A stretch of 64,000 nt of DNA from Mactra quadrangularis (lineage: Eukaryota; Mollusca; Bivalvia; Venerida; Mactridae): positions 27,261,399 through 27,325,398 of the forward strand of contig CM046311.1 of assembly GCA_025267735.1 (NCBI GenBank). Reading direction: 5' to 3'. Position numbers and translations under genes: made by a program. Position 1 is the first letter of the stretch; each line of letters begins with the position of its first letter. The notes beneath the pieces are model-generated. The model was not told the origin of the DNA. It did not search any database and worked only from the letters and a program-made list of their open reading frames with translations. This document shows, in pieces, positions 45,731-57,732 of the stretch.

Positions 45731-46140
45731 AACAAGAGCTCCGCTGGGCGGGGCATTATACGCCCGTGTGCAGTCCATGCTGTGTTCTATCTCATATGAA
45801 GTCCCTGTGACCTTGACCAATGACCCCGGGATCTCAGAATAGGAGCCATCCTTAACTGGAGGGCTATCCAAAGCAAATATTTTGAGAACCTAGGTACAGC
45901 CATGGTTGAGTTATCACCGGCACAAAAGTTTCCCATACAAACTTCCAGTGACCTTGGCCCTGGGGCCTCAGAACCAAAAGTTCTCACCCTTGACCCAAAG
46001 AGTATTGATACATAAAATTTGGTGATCTTAGATAAAGTTGGTTGTTGGACAGGTTTTTCCTCATGATTTCCATGTGACTTTGACCTTTGACCCAGGGGCT
46101 AAATCCAAAGGGGCATATGCTAGACATTTAGAACACAGTC
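45731..46140 (+). repeat. Nuclear-receptor-motif repeat, left-end fragment R4
   Basis: Starts AACAAGAGCTCCGCTGGGCG and contains three units, with TGACCTTGACCAATGACC near 45,808 and TGACTTTGACCTTTGACC near 46,076. Breaks off at about 46,140 without a right end. Confidence 0.75.
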
Positions 46141-46305
46141 CAGAATACGTTTGCGAATCCAGAAATCTTGCAAACTTACTTTTTTTATTTTTAATCCGAT
46201 TTATTTGAAATTTTCAATAAATGTAGATCTACATATGGGCATAACACCAGTAAACTTTCATCCAGATATCTCCACTAGAAATATGTTTAATTTTAAGTCA
46301 AAAGT

Positions 46306-46737
46306 CAAAATTCCCATGGGAATCGGCAAATTCCCATTGGAGAATTGCTCTCCCATGGGATTTTGATGGGAGAAAAATGGGAATTTTCTCCCATTTACAA
46401 ATATGGGAGAAAATTCCCATTTTTTCAAATTCATCCAAACTAACATTTAGAGATAGAATTGGATAGATCTATTAGTACATAACATTATTCCAAAGAAAAA
46501 ATGAATAATTTGTCATTTTTAAAGCATTTAAACACGATTTAAGGATTCTCCCATATTGTATATGGGAGAATTCTCCCATGGGAGAATTCTCCCATTTCTG
46601 AATATGGGATTTCTCCCATGGGAGAATTCTCCCATTTCTGAATATGGGATTTCTCCCATGGGAGAATTTTCCCATTTCTGTATATGGGATTTCTCCCATG
46701 GGAGAATTCTCCCATTCTGAAAATGGGAATTCCCAAT
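46306..46737. repeat. Self-complementary satellite: 40-bp unit, palindrome TTCTCCCATGGGAGAA
   Basis: Four exact-period units start at 46,571, 46,611, 46,651 and 46,691, each 40 bp, reading TTCTCCCATGGGAGAATTCT then CCCATTTCTGAATATGGGAT. A second, less regular cluster of the same CCCATGGGA words lies at 46,306-46,420; the 125 bp between is ordinary sequence. Open frames on the minus strand (repeating SHGRNPIFRNGRILPW) arise in more than one frame from the same repeat and are not proteins. The region can fold into large cruciforms. Confidence 0.88.
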
Positions 46738-47948
46738 ATAATTAGATTTTGCATAATTCATTGCGAATTTCTAAGGAAACTGTTATCTAATGACTAGATA
46801 TTGTGGATTTTTACTATTTGACTGTATTTCATGAGTAAATAACGCTGGATAGTTGAAAATAGTTTGACAGCCTTTTTTACAAATTAAAATGAATTTATAA
46901 AATCAAATATAGCAAAAAAAACATGTTTTAGATAGTTGAAAATACCCTTCGTTACTCAAAAGCTATGTTTGATACATTTAGAAATGGACAAATAGATGCC
47001 TTTTCTTTTTCATTTATAGTTGGCACTTTCTTAGTAAGAGCATGTTCACAAGTATTGTTTTCGTGTTAGATAGTTGCCGCAAAAAATGGTTAGTTGAATC
47101 AGTGACTAAAAGACTTTTTCAGCAGTGTTTTAAACATTCCATCTGATTCCCGAACGGGACATACATACTTTTGCAGTTTGTTAAAGAAATGGTTTCTACC
47201 ACAAAAACGCTCAACAAAAAAACCCCTACTATTTTCAAAAATAAGAGGCAGAGTTTACTAATCAAACTGTAAACTAAATATTCATAAGCGGGTCTAGCAG
47301 GGCAGGGCAGGGTGATTGAACTAATGGTCTATATCAACCTGCCCCATGCATCAACAAACCCATTGGAGTCTCCCTAAATATCATAATTCACTTATTAAAG
47401 GATCATATCTTAAACTCAACTCTTTAAAGTGTATACAAACAATACCAATCATATATGAATAATACGATTAACAGTGCAACCTATATGTAGCTTTAGATAA
47501 AGCAAAGCGTATTAAGGTAAAATACAAAAGCAGACGAAAATATTGCATTAAAAACATCCAATAGCGTTCAATATCCCTAGGGATGATACTTGTAAGAGTG
47601 TTAAGAAATGAATTAAAATACCCAAACAATACTAATTAACGGAGTATACGTATAGTTACTACAGAAATAATTTAGAAAGTAAGCACTAAAATGCCAAAAA
47701 AGTTCAATCTAACTTACAAAAGAACTTTGTGTATAGGCCTACTTTAGGAGTAAGTGTTGAAGTCCGAGGCACAGGCTTAGACTTATATAGTGCAACCTGT
47801 GCAGCAAGTGCTTCACAGTTAAGTAGCAGCTAGTGCGACAGCAAACGTCGCGAAAACGCAGTCGCTACAATTATTGCATTACGGACTGCTACGTCCATTC
47901 GGAACTACCTCGGCGATCATCTACGAAGATATGCCTACTTGCGTATAA
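46738..47948. other. AT-rich DNA; GC-richer last 150 bp
   Basis: No gene recognised. The stretch 47,760-47,940 is richer in CpG (AACGTCGCGAAAACGCAG) than its surroundings but has no domain-bearing frame. Confidence 0.35.
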
Positions 47949-48234
47949 CCTGGGTCGATAGCACAGTTGGTAGCAAGCCGAGATTTTAATACTCGTGCCC
48001 GAGGGGATGCGGGTTCGAATCCCACCCGGGGAGGTTATACCCTTCCATGAAAATTTGACAATTATGTCGATTTTCCTCCATTGATTAGATAATATGGAGA
48101 AGTTTCCGGTTTTGTGGAAGGGTAGGTGAGTACTGGTATATAGACAATGGTCCAGGAAAGCTAGGTTAGGTGCGCTAGACGCCGTGAAATGACCTAAATT
48201 GTGTTGATACAGCGTTAACTCCAATAAAAAAAAC
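47949..48234 (+). mobile_element. tRNA-derived SINE family A, copy 4
   Basis: A box GATAGCACAGTTGGTAGC and B box GGTTCGAATCC are intact. The body ends in CTCCAATAAAAAAAACC. A short direct repeat CGTATA flanks it (47,942-47,947 and about 48,235-48,240), a weak candidate target duplication. Confidence 0.88.
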
Positions 48235-51200
48235 CGTATATTTGCGTAGAAAATCTCTGAGAAGTTCCGAATGTACGTATTTAATGCATCAGCACTTCGC
48301 TCTATTGCGCTGAAATAAAACGGCAAATACGTCCCATTAAACAACATAATCTACTTAAATATACATAAATACATATAAAAATAACATTGTACGGATGATT
48401 TCTAATGTTCATATCCTCAGGCTCATGTATACACTATAGAAATCAGTAAATACTAAAATTGTCCGTAGATTAAAAATGACGATCCGTCCAATAGATCGAG
48501 CGTTGTTATTAGCAACGAACCGGAAACAGTTAAAATAAATGACATTGCTCGGTTCTTCAACATGTGATATTTCTCGCTGGAAAATCGTTATTATCACGGT
48601 AAATAATTGTAATAAATTACTGAAACTTGGCAGAAATGTGAATTAACATACATATTACTGATTTAAACTGACGAAACTATGTTTAATAAACTGTCACAGT
48701 TAAAAAATGGATACAAACAGTTGTTTACATGAACAAACGTAATGTCTAATGACAAATGCCGGACTGGATGTTTGACAAATAAGTCTAGTGAAATTGTGAA
48801 TGATCTTAAATATCTTGGTGAAATTCATAGACCAGACATGATGCATTGTAATGATTAACCTAGTGCACCTGTCGAGATCTATGGGTGAAGCCAATGTTAT
48901 CTACAAACTATATAGACTAAGTTTTGTAATAAGCCTTACAGCACTGAATACAGTTAACCTACGATAGAGTGAAACCTGACAGGACCATGAAGGTAAATTG
49001 ATTATTATATTTAAATAGTTTAATGTCATATTGTTTCAATATATTCTATTATGGATGTGTTATTTTGTCTAATGATTTACATTGAAACTCATTATACTCA
49101 TTGCATCTATTTCTGCGTTAAGTCCTGTTCCGTGTTATTTTCACTTTTCGTTAATTTCTATTGAAGCCACACCTACAAGTAAATAAAAGGGAATTACTTT
49201 TCACACAGAGAGATATTTTTCAGGAGGGCAACTCATTTAAAATTTTGAACAGTTAATTTTTTATATTATTGGACCTATTATGACTGTGTGGTACAGACTA
49301 TTTACACCGCACATCCAGATTTACTTCCCTTACCTAATGTTGGTTGTCAAGTGACTTGATTAATGCCCGTGAAATGGAGAATTGTAAACATTTGATGTGG
49401 TTTCACTTTGCTACTCTATAAATGAATGATTGGTAGATGTATTGAGCAGAAAAGAAAAGAAATGTAAGAGACTTGGTATTAATTTTTTTTATTAAAGTGC
49501 AAAGTAATGCAGAAATAGATGCAAACACAGTAACAGTCATGAACATGAACATACTTTTTGGGATAGAATCTAGTTTTGCGGACCCAGCTATTGCGCATGC
49601 TAGGACATAGCGTTGTTTACAAATTTTGGACCCCATTTTTTTACCAAAGCAGTTTTTTTATTCATTTCTTTAATGAATTATTTTCAATAACTATTATGAT
49701 ATGCTTTTTGTTATCCATTTTTATTATCAGCGGGGTGCTGAGGCGGCAGCCCCCATAATAACAGAAAATAAGCGGCATTTACCTTTGTGCGTCTGCTCAT
49801 AAAAACAGCACGCTGTGCAAGCTTATTTGTATTTACTTCAAGGGTCCACAAAACTAGATATGTTTCTAATTTTGGTTTGAACTTCATATTGTACAAGCAC
49901 AGAGGATTGAGCATGCATAGGTATGCTCCTTCATTTCTGCAACCTGTCTTTACTTGCTAGTATTCTGTGCTTTGCATCACTCATGTCAATAAATGCCATG
50001 AAACAATAAGATAAGCTAAGTAATTCAAATACTCCATCATTTTTACTTCATAAAAAGGATGGATTAAGAATATTGGTCAGTGGGTTCATGTTAAAATCAT
50101 ATGTTACCTGGAATTTATTATGTTTTAGGAAGACCCTGTAATGACTGGACTAACAGGCGCGTAGGAAGAATCTGAATATTTTGGCTGCTTATGTAGACTG
50201 TGTGCAGGATTTGCCCAATCCTGCTGGCTGAAATTTTTTTCTGAATGTAAGCCTCTATGAAACAAAATCACTTAATAAATGGTTGCAATGTATGGTCATA
50301 TATTTTACGGATATCCCAAATGAAAACAATGAGTAAATATTTTGATTATACAATTGATGATTGATTGAAAAGCTTTGTAAGTTAATTTTTTATTATTTTG
50401 AAACCCTAACACTTCCTGTATTTTCACTCTTAGCTTTTATAAAGTTCTTTTAGATATTTTCAACATGTCCCAAGTATCACATAATTATAACAAATAATAT
50501 AATAGTTTAAACAACACCAAAATTTTGATAGTTTTCTTAATGTAAACTCTCTTTCTCAGTATCATATCTATATGTTCTCTATAATCAGTATTGTATGATA
50601 TATTTTATAAGAAATATGTTGGGGGGGGGTTCAATAAAAATTATCCAATGAAATTAATCAACTAAGAGGAATAATACTTAGGGTTATCAATTAATCATGT
50701 AGTTAATGTTAATTTGTGACATTTTCAACTAATATTGATTAGATATCTTATATCAACTTGAAAAGGTAATATGTTTAAACATTTAAATTCTATTAAGAAA
50801 GAATAAATAGAAATATAGTTTGTAAAGAAATAAACTAAAAGTTTAGAATTTTTTATATAAATCCTAAAATTTAATACATAGACCCTAATTTAATTCTATC
50901 ATTTTCCAGATAACTGATTTTAACCTTGTTACATGACATTGTATATTACCCTCTTATCAGACTAGATACTGATAACATTCACACTAGGGGTCCTGCATCG
51001 AAAGAAACAGTTTTGTTAGATATTTTATACACTGTTAGATTTTACTGGGTGCTGATTGGCTGCTGTCTATAGTTACACTATGATATGTTAGGGAGTGATC
51101 ATATATTTTACTTACTGAAAATACAAAATGCTTGTACATGTTTTCATAGAGCAGTTTATTATGAAGGCCAATAGATAAAATTATATATCTGAGTCCGTAA

Positions 51201-51852
51201 AGAATCTTTATAAATTATGGTTGGGCACTAAATATTATCTATTAACATTATTTTTGTTTTAGTCTTTAAATACATTATATATTTGTAAATCAATGCCATT
51301 TTTACAATTATTTTTATACTGTTAAAGGCATTAAAAATGTAGATCTAACGTACCTTATTATAAACTCAAAATTTATTACTAGACTTATAATCAGTGCATT
51401 CAAAACCAAAATGAACCTAATAATGATAATATTTTGTGTATATCTTGTTAAATAATCTGGCTTACAACCAAATCAAATGTAAAAGAAAATCTGTAATTAA
51501 CTTAGCAACCACCCTATGTTATATCAATGGTTCCACTTCTCTCCATATTTGTATTTTTATAACTTGGACCACTGCCAAATTATAGAAAAGTAAGCATCAT
51601 TTAAACTTTGATATAGACTATATACATGTATAAAGATACAGACTATATATGGCTAGCGTAGCAAAGATCTGATAAGAGATATTGTTTTATAAGAATGTAT
51701 TTATACATTTATATTTTGAGTCTGAAAGAAAACCCTGTCAGTCTAATAGGAAAATTATATATTCATGTGTAAAATATACATGTTTATTATTTTCAATACA
51801 TGTATTTGATGAACAAAAACTCAGAGAATGACTTTATGTATTTATAGCATTT
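48235..51852. other. AT-rich DNA without recognised genes
   Basis: 3.6 kb with no supported coding frame. A GCGCATGC word and CpG-richer text lie near 49,575-49,600, and a run of nine or ten G near 50,620. It could be intronic or intergenic; nothing decides. Confidence 0.4.
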
Positions 51853-52413
51853 TATAGACCAGTTCATTGTTATTGTTATGATGTCTATAAATAGTAACAA
51901 GGAGCTGATAAAGACTACAGGTAACCGTTTGCTGGTTGGCAATAAATGATAGCGAGTAAATACAATGAAAACACAGTAATTTTAAAATTGCAATTACTTA
52001 GTCATTTTTCATCAAACAATTTAGTCTTTTATATCACTAGAAAGGTCTTTAAATTCATATTTTGAATATTTAAAAATTATTTGTCAAAAAATAATTGTTT
52101 TTTATTGGCGAGTGTTTAAACCTAGTGCTTCAAACCGGCAAGAAGATGGTTCAAAGCACAGGTTCAAATCACCTCATATATATTTTGTTAATCAAAATTT
52201 TGGCAATTTTCTTATATTTTAAAAATATGAATTTCAAAAGCTTTCTATCAATATAAATATCATAAAAATCGGCCAATAAACAAAAAAGTTATCATGATTT
52301 AAAAATTCTGCTGCTATCAAATGTATGTAAACATTGGTTTCTTTCTGCCAACCAGTAAATAAACCAAATATAGGTAGCAGGTGCTTGTGACGTCATCCGT
52401 GAACTGGTCTATA
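51853..52413. mobile_element. 561-bp TIR element with inner inverted repeats and tRNA-like core
   Basis: TATAGACCAGTTCA (51,853-51,866) and its exact complement (52,400-52,413) form the ends. Inside, GCTGGTTGGCAATAAA near 51,932 is mirrored by TGCCAACCAGTAAAT near 52,348. TATA/TA at both borders would fit a TA target duplication. No transposase. It is either a MITE or a fold-back composite that has taken up a tRNA-derived segment. Confidence 0.7.
52106..52171 (+). other. tRNA-like A and B box pair inside the TIR element
   Basis: TGGCGAGTGTTTAAACC (A-box-like, 52,106 on) is followed after about 52 bp by GGTTCAAATCA (B box, 52,161-52,171). The spacing suits an internal pol III promoter. No complete cloverleaf was found, so it is not annotated as a tRNA. 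Confidence 0.4.
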
Positions 52414-53870
52414 CAAATTACATAGCAGACAACTTGTATCTCATGATATCTCTGGATGATCATAATTATTAGAAATAATCTTAAAATGTAATAATGTGTT
52501 TTCTTATTTTCATTGATAATTCATTAATTGCTCATAGATGACTATTATTATAATTTCAGTAGATGTAGAGAATATATTAAATTTCTTTTTTGCATTGTCT
52601 CATTTTTTTCTTTTGATTTTATACAACTACATATATCATTTATATACACATTATTATAAAATAACTAGTATTATGTTTTTGATTTTTTTCAAAATAAGTC
52701 TGGTGTAAATCTTAATACTGTATATCAAATTGAACAGGATTGTAAATTACTAATAATAAAATCTGATCAATTAACCAAAAAATTAGCAGTCAAAAAATAG
52801 TTACTATGGCAACCAGCTGATATCCCAGGTTCAACAGTCTATATATAGCCACAGATCTTAGATGAGATAAGCTGATTAAGGCTAATTGTAAAATACTTTA
52901 CAAGATATACAGACTGTGTAATATAATGTCAGAGAGTAGATCTTATTTAAAGATAAAGCAATAGTTTAGTCTTATTTTAGCTACTATATTTATTTAACTT
53001 ATTGTTAGATAAACCATATGATGATTGGACTGTTAGCCAATATGTATTTATGAAAAACAGAACTTGCTGTCACAAACTTAGAAGAATATTATATTATGCT
53101 TTTATGTATAATTATTTTTTTTTTGATGGAACTAGAATAAAGTAAAATGTATACAAATTAGTATATAGATAAAATTAAATTTGTTCAGTGAACTATAGTG
53201 ATGATGTCACCTGCAGAGTGTAAATATTGTCTTCATTGGCCTCTCTACATATATACACTAAATAAAAATTTTATTTTTTCTTGTATGAAACAATAGAAGC
53301 ACTTGATTGATACACTTATAAACTAAAATATTATCACTGAAATGCCCCAGACACTTCTGGTAATTGAAACGTTTGAAGTACAGGGTTTTCCATACAGTAA
53401 AAGCTTCTGTAATTCTTCACTTGTTTTTTTATAACATGAATTCCTGTATGCTTCTCCATTAACAACTGAATAGTAGTTCACTTTGTGAATTGGTACACAT
53501 GAATCACGGTTAGGGTCAGATTGCCACTAGCTCAACAATCCACAACCCTTATCTTTTGATTACATTTTATAATTGAAACATTTGACTATTTCATTACCTC
53601 AACTTAAATTTTGTTATATATGATTTGTCAATTTGTCATGATTATGTTTCATTATGTGTCCACTGTCACAACAGTGAACTGCTGATATGAATTGATTTTT
53701 TAGTACATTTAAAGGAGAAATTTACAAACATTGTCTTAAGTTAATTCAAGCACAAGCCAGAATAATCATGCTACTAGTGGGCTAGTTATAGTTAAGGTGA
53801 AGACTAATCTTGTAGGGAGGTATTATGCAAAATTACCTGAGAAAAAATATGTATTTGGTTTTCAATAATT
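52414..53870. other. AT-rich DNA, nothing recognised
   Basis: No supported coding frame or RNA gene. Confidence 0.4.
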
Positions 53871-55030
53871 CCAGTATCTATGTATGCTGATTGTATGAAT
53901 TGTGTAGATTTAACAAGCCTGTATCTGTGTATGCTAGTCCTGGGGTCAGGCTTGTTGGTTAAGTTGATGACTCCAATCTTTAATTTTCTCGAGCGGGTCC
54001 ATTAATAATGTTACGAAGTTCAAGGCAAAATTATCAGCTAGCCTGATTGTATGAATCGTGTAGATTTAACAAGCCTGTATCTGTGTATGCTAGTCCTGGG
54101 GCCAGGCTAGTGGGTTAAGTTGATGACTACTATCTTAATTTTTTTCTAACACTAGGTCTTTTATTAATGTTATGAAGTTCAAGGCAAGCTTATTAGCAAG
54201 CCCAATTGTATTTATCAAGAAGATTTCCCAACAATGTATCTATGTATGCTAGTCCTGGGGTCAGGCTAGTGGGTAAAGTTGATGACTGCCATCTTAATTT
54301 TTTTCTAACACTAGGTCTATTATTGATGTTAAGAAGTTCAAGGCAAAATTATCAGCTAGCCCAATTGTATTTATCAAGTAGATTTCCCTCCAATGTATCT
54401 ATGTATGCTAGTTCTGGGGTCAGGCTAGTGGGTTAAGTTGATGACTGCCAACTTAAATTTTCTCAAGCAGGTCCATTAATAATGTTATTAAGTTCAAGGC
54501 AAAATTATTAACTAGCCTGATTGTATGAATCATGTAGATTTTACAAGCATGTATCTATGAATGCTAGTCCTGGGGTCAGGCTTGTTGGTTAAGTTGATGA
54601 GTGCCATCTTAAATTTTCTCAAGCAGGTCCATTAATAATGTTATTAAGTTCAAGGCAAAATTATTAATTAGCCTGATTGTATGAATCATGTAGATTTTAC
54701 AAGCATATATCTATGTATGCTAGTCCTGGGGTCAGACTAGTGGGTAAAGTTTATGACTGTCCTTTTTAATTTTCTCAAGCGCTTTGTCTTTTATTTTTGT
54801 TATGATGTTCAAAGCAAAATTTTCAGCTAGCCTGATTGTGTGAATCAAGTAGATTTCACAAGCATTTATCTATGAATGCTAGTTCTGGGGTCAGGCTAGT
54901 GGGTTAAGTTGATGACTTCCATCTTAATTATTTTCTAACACTAGGTCTTTTATTAATGTTATGAAGTTCGAGGCAAAATTATCAGCAAGCCCAATTGTAT
55001 TTATCAAGTAGATTTCCCAACAATGTATCT
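53871..55030 (+). repeat. Tandem array, seven units of 156 or 159 bp
   Basis: The word TGCTAGTCCTGGGG (or TTCTGGGG) recurs at 53,932, 54,088, 54,247, 54,406, 54,562, 54,718 and 54,877, with spacing of 156, 159, 159, 156, 156 and 159. Two unit types alternate in blocks: one with GATTGTATGAATC.TGTAGATTT, the other with CCCAATTGTATTTATCAA. A 76-codon frame across two units is itself periodic and is not called. The last unit runs without a gap into the next array. Confidence 0.92.
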
Positions 55031-55374
55031 AAAATTCGGTGAACCTAGGTACAATCATTATTGAGTTATTGTCCAGAAACTGTTTCAATATAAATTAAGT
55101 CCCAGTGACTTTGACTTTTGACCCTAGGGTCTCCAAATCAAAAGGGAACATCCTCTACCAAAGAGATATCAACACATTACTCCTTGACACATGGGCTGAT
55201 CCACATAAAATTTGGTTAACCTAGATACAATCATTAATTAGTTATTGTCCGGACAAGGTTTTTCCATATGATGCCCCTGTGACCTTGACCTTTGACCCAG
55301 GAGCCCCAAAACCAATAGGGCATATCCTTGACACATGGGCTACCCTCACATAAAATTTGGTGAACTAATTTCAT

Positions 55375-55490
55375 GTTACTTATTAAATATAGCATTATTT
55401 CCATTGTTTGCCATTTTGACTTTATTAACATATTGATTCAGCATTTGAAGTCACTGCTTGGTAATTTGATATCTTCTGGTTGATGGTTTA
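55375..55490 (-). mobile_element. LINE ORF2 fragment captured in array R5 (first)
   Basis: ATTTCATGTTACTTATTAAATATAGC.. to GATATCTTCTGGTTGATGG matches LINE L2 37,194-37,310, the region just after RNase H. The minus-strand translation holds LIKSKWQTM, as in L2 (LIRSKWQTM). Confidence 0.78.
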
Positions 55491-56040
55491 AACTTGACCC
55501 AGGGGCCCAAAACCAATAGGGATCATCCTTGACACATGGGCTACTCTCACATGAAATTTGGTGAACCTAGGTGCAGTCATTATTGAGTTATTACCCGGAC
55601 AATGATTTTCAATATGAATCCCCTTGTGACCTTAACCTTTGACCCAGGGGCCCCAAAACCAATAGGACATATCCTTGACACATGGGCTACTCTCACATAA
55701 AAATTGGTTAACCTAGGTACATTGGTGGTTCAGTTATTGTCTGGACAAAGTTTTTCCATATGATGCCTCTGTGACTTTGACCTTTGAACCTGGGGTCCAA
55801 AAACCTATAGGGCACATCCTTGACACAAGGGCTACCTTCACATAAAATTTCGTGAACCTAGGTACAGTCGTTGTCGAGTTATTGTCCGGACAAGGTTTTT
55901 CAAAATGATGACCCTGTGACCTTGACCTTTGACCCAGGGGCCCTAAACCAATAGGGCATATCCCTGACACAAGGGCTACTCTCACATAAAATTTGGTGAA
56001 CCTAGGTACATTGGTTTTTCAGTTATTGTCCGGACAAGAT

Positions 56041-56140
56041 TTTCATTGCTTGCCATTTTGACTTCATTAACATATTGATTGAATATTTGAAGTCACTGCT
56101 TGGTAATTTGATATCTTCTGGTTGAAGGTTTAATCTTAAC
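56041..56140 (-). mobile_element. LINE ORF2 fragment captured in array R5 (second)
   Basis: Same LINE segment as at 55,375-55,490, slightly shorter; minus-strand SSDFKYSINMLMKSKWQAM. The two fragments are about 0.65 kb apart, in the same orientation, which implies a higher-order repeat that was duplicated after capture. Confidence 0.75.
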
Positions 56141-56462
56141 CCTGTTTCCCCAAAACTGATAAGGCACATCTTTGACACATTGGCTACTCTCACATGAAAT
56201 TTGGTGAACCTAGGTACAGTCATTGTTGAGTTACTGTCTGGACAAGTTTTACCTATTTTAAGTCCCAGTGACCTTTGACCCTGGGGTCTCAAAATCAATA
56301 GGAAACCTCCTCCACCCAAGGGCTATCTACAAATAAAATTTGAGGAACCTAGGTGCATCCTTTCTTGAGTTATCATCCGGACAAGCAATTGTCCACGGAC
56401 AGACGGACGGACGGACGGACGGACGGACGGACATCATAACATAATACGACCGTTTTTTTCAA

Positions 56463-57732
56463 AACGGGCTTATAAAAATTCAAAATGGCTACCAAAATAA
56501 CACATTTTCAATGTATTCTAGTTATCAATGGTCAAATCTATATGTTGAATCATGGTTTGTTATCACTATTAATGCAATGTTAAGATTATATATAGATATA
56601 ATTATATATATATATACCAGTAGTTAAATGACCATGGAAAATAGCTGCACATTTAGTTAAAATATGTAATCTTAAAGGTTTTGTGTTTAAGTTCTTGTAG
56701 TATTGTTTCTGTAGAAAATGTACCAAATGTTTTCTGCTCATCCTCAGTATGAAGAAACCATTATATTCCTGTTTGTATTTATAAGTTTATGTCTTTATAT
56801 AAAAATTCTCATTAGTTACAAAGGATATGAAATATGAGCTAAAAAGGTTTTTCTGTCTGTTTTAGCATTCATGAGAGATTCAAAGGTTTAATCAATTAAC
56901 ACATTGCATTTTGCTTAGTTTGGCTGTGATTGTATAAACCACCGCTCAAAAAAGTAATTGCCTATTACAATTATTGTTTTCTTTACTTTTCTTTTACTCG
57001 GTTGTCACTTAAGCAATCTCATTTTCTAACCATGGAATGTCTTGCATTTGTTTCAACCGTGCACAGTTGGCCAAATAATTGAACACCATCATCTCAATCA
57101 TTAGTTTTAGGGCTAGTTAAAAGAAATGCTAGTAAGTATGAACAAATAATAAGAGATATAACCAAAATTGCAAATAAGAATTAAAGGAAATGACACAATT
57201 GCTATTGTGATATTAGAGAATACAATTCTTTGAATATCTGAAAGCATTTGTTGGTCCATTTACTTTTTGTGAAGATTTTGATACATACATAAGCCAAACT
57301 TAATAAAAATCGAAACAGAGAAAGTAAATGAATTGCATCTAGAAATCTGATAAGCTATAAAGTCATTAATTACCAAGAAATCATTGCTTTATTATATTTT
57401 CAGAATTTAACAACACAACACAGTCTTGTTAAAAAAAGTTGCAATCTATATTGTAGCTTAGATGATTGATACATGATAGCATACAGCCATCACCCATGAT
57501 GTATATTCGTTCATACTGAGTTCAAGTGTGCAGCAAAATTTAAACTTAAACGTTTTGATTGTATTTTATTTTTACATAGACATTCGCAGAATATATATAT
57601 ATATATTATCACACCAAATCTCAGATCATAAAATACGTATACAAGAGTGCCATACGCGTTTGCACAAAACACAAAAATTGTGACATCAATGAGATAAGGT
57701 GACGTCAGGACAAGATAGTCTATGTAATTTAC
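56463..57732. other. AT-rich DNA, nothing recognised
   Basis: An (AT)n run near 56,600 and one at about 57,592-57,607. No gene seen. Confidence 0.4.

Larger units (their letters stand above)
55031..56462 (+). repeat. Nuclear-receptor-motif array R5, with right end and (GGAC)n
   Basis: About nine units near 150 bp, most with TGACCTTGACCTTTGACC or one- to two-base variants (55,103, 55,282-55,299, 55,627, 55,771, 55,918, 56,268), then GGGCCCCAAAACCAATAGGG, CACATAAAATTTGGTGAACC and TTATTGTCCGGACAAGG. The array ends with (GGAC)n at about 56,398-56,432 and CCGTTTTTTTCAAAACGGGC, the right end also seen in R2. The left end motif is absent; the array fuses with the 156/159-bp array instead. Confidence 0.88.

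Noticed and set aside
46472..46761. Three overlapping minus-strand frames with repeated SHGRNPI and MGEIPY words
   Set aside because: Products of the 40-bp palindromic satellite read in different frames.
49403..49914. Host gene exon candidates near a GCGCATGC word
   Set aside because: Frames of 60-77 codons on both strands, no domain, no consistent splice signals.
54206..54436. 76-codon frame with an internal repeat
   Set aside because: Spans two units of the 156/159-bp tandem array; periodicity is that of the DNA.
55734..56319. Minus-strand frames with CPIGLGPLGQRSRSQG-like text
   Set aside because: The phrase is a translation of the receptor-motif repeat and recurs wherever that repeat occurs (25.8, 40.7, 45.8 kb).
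53871..56432. CRISPR-like array
   Set aside because: Units are contiguous tandem repeats without unique spacers, and the DNA is eukaryotic.
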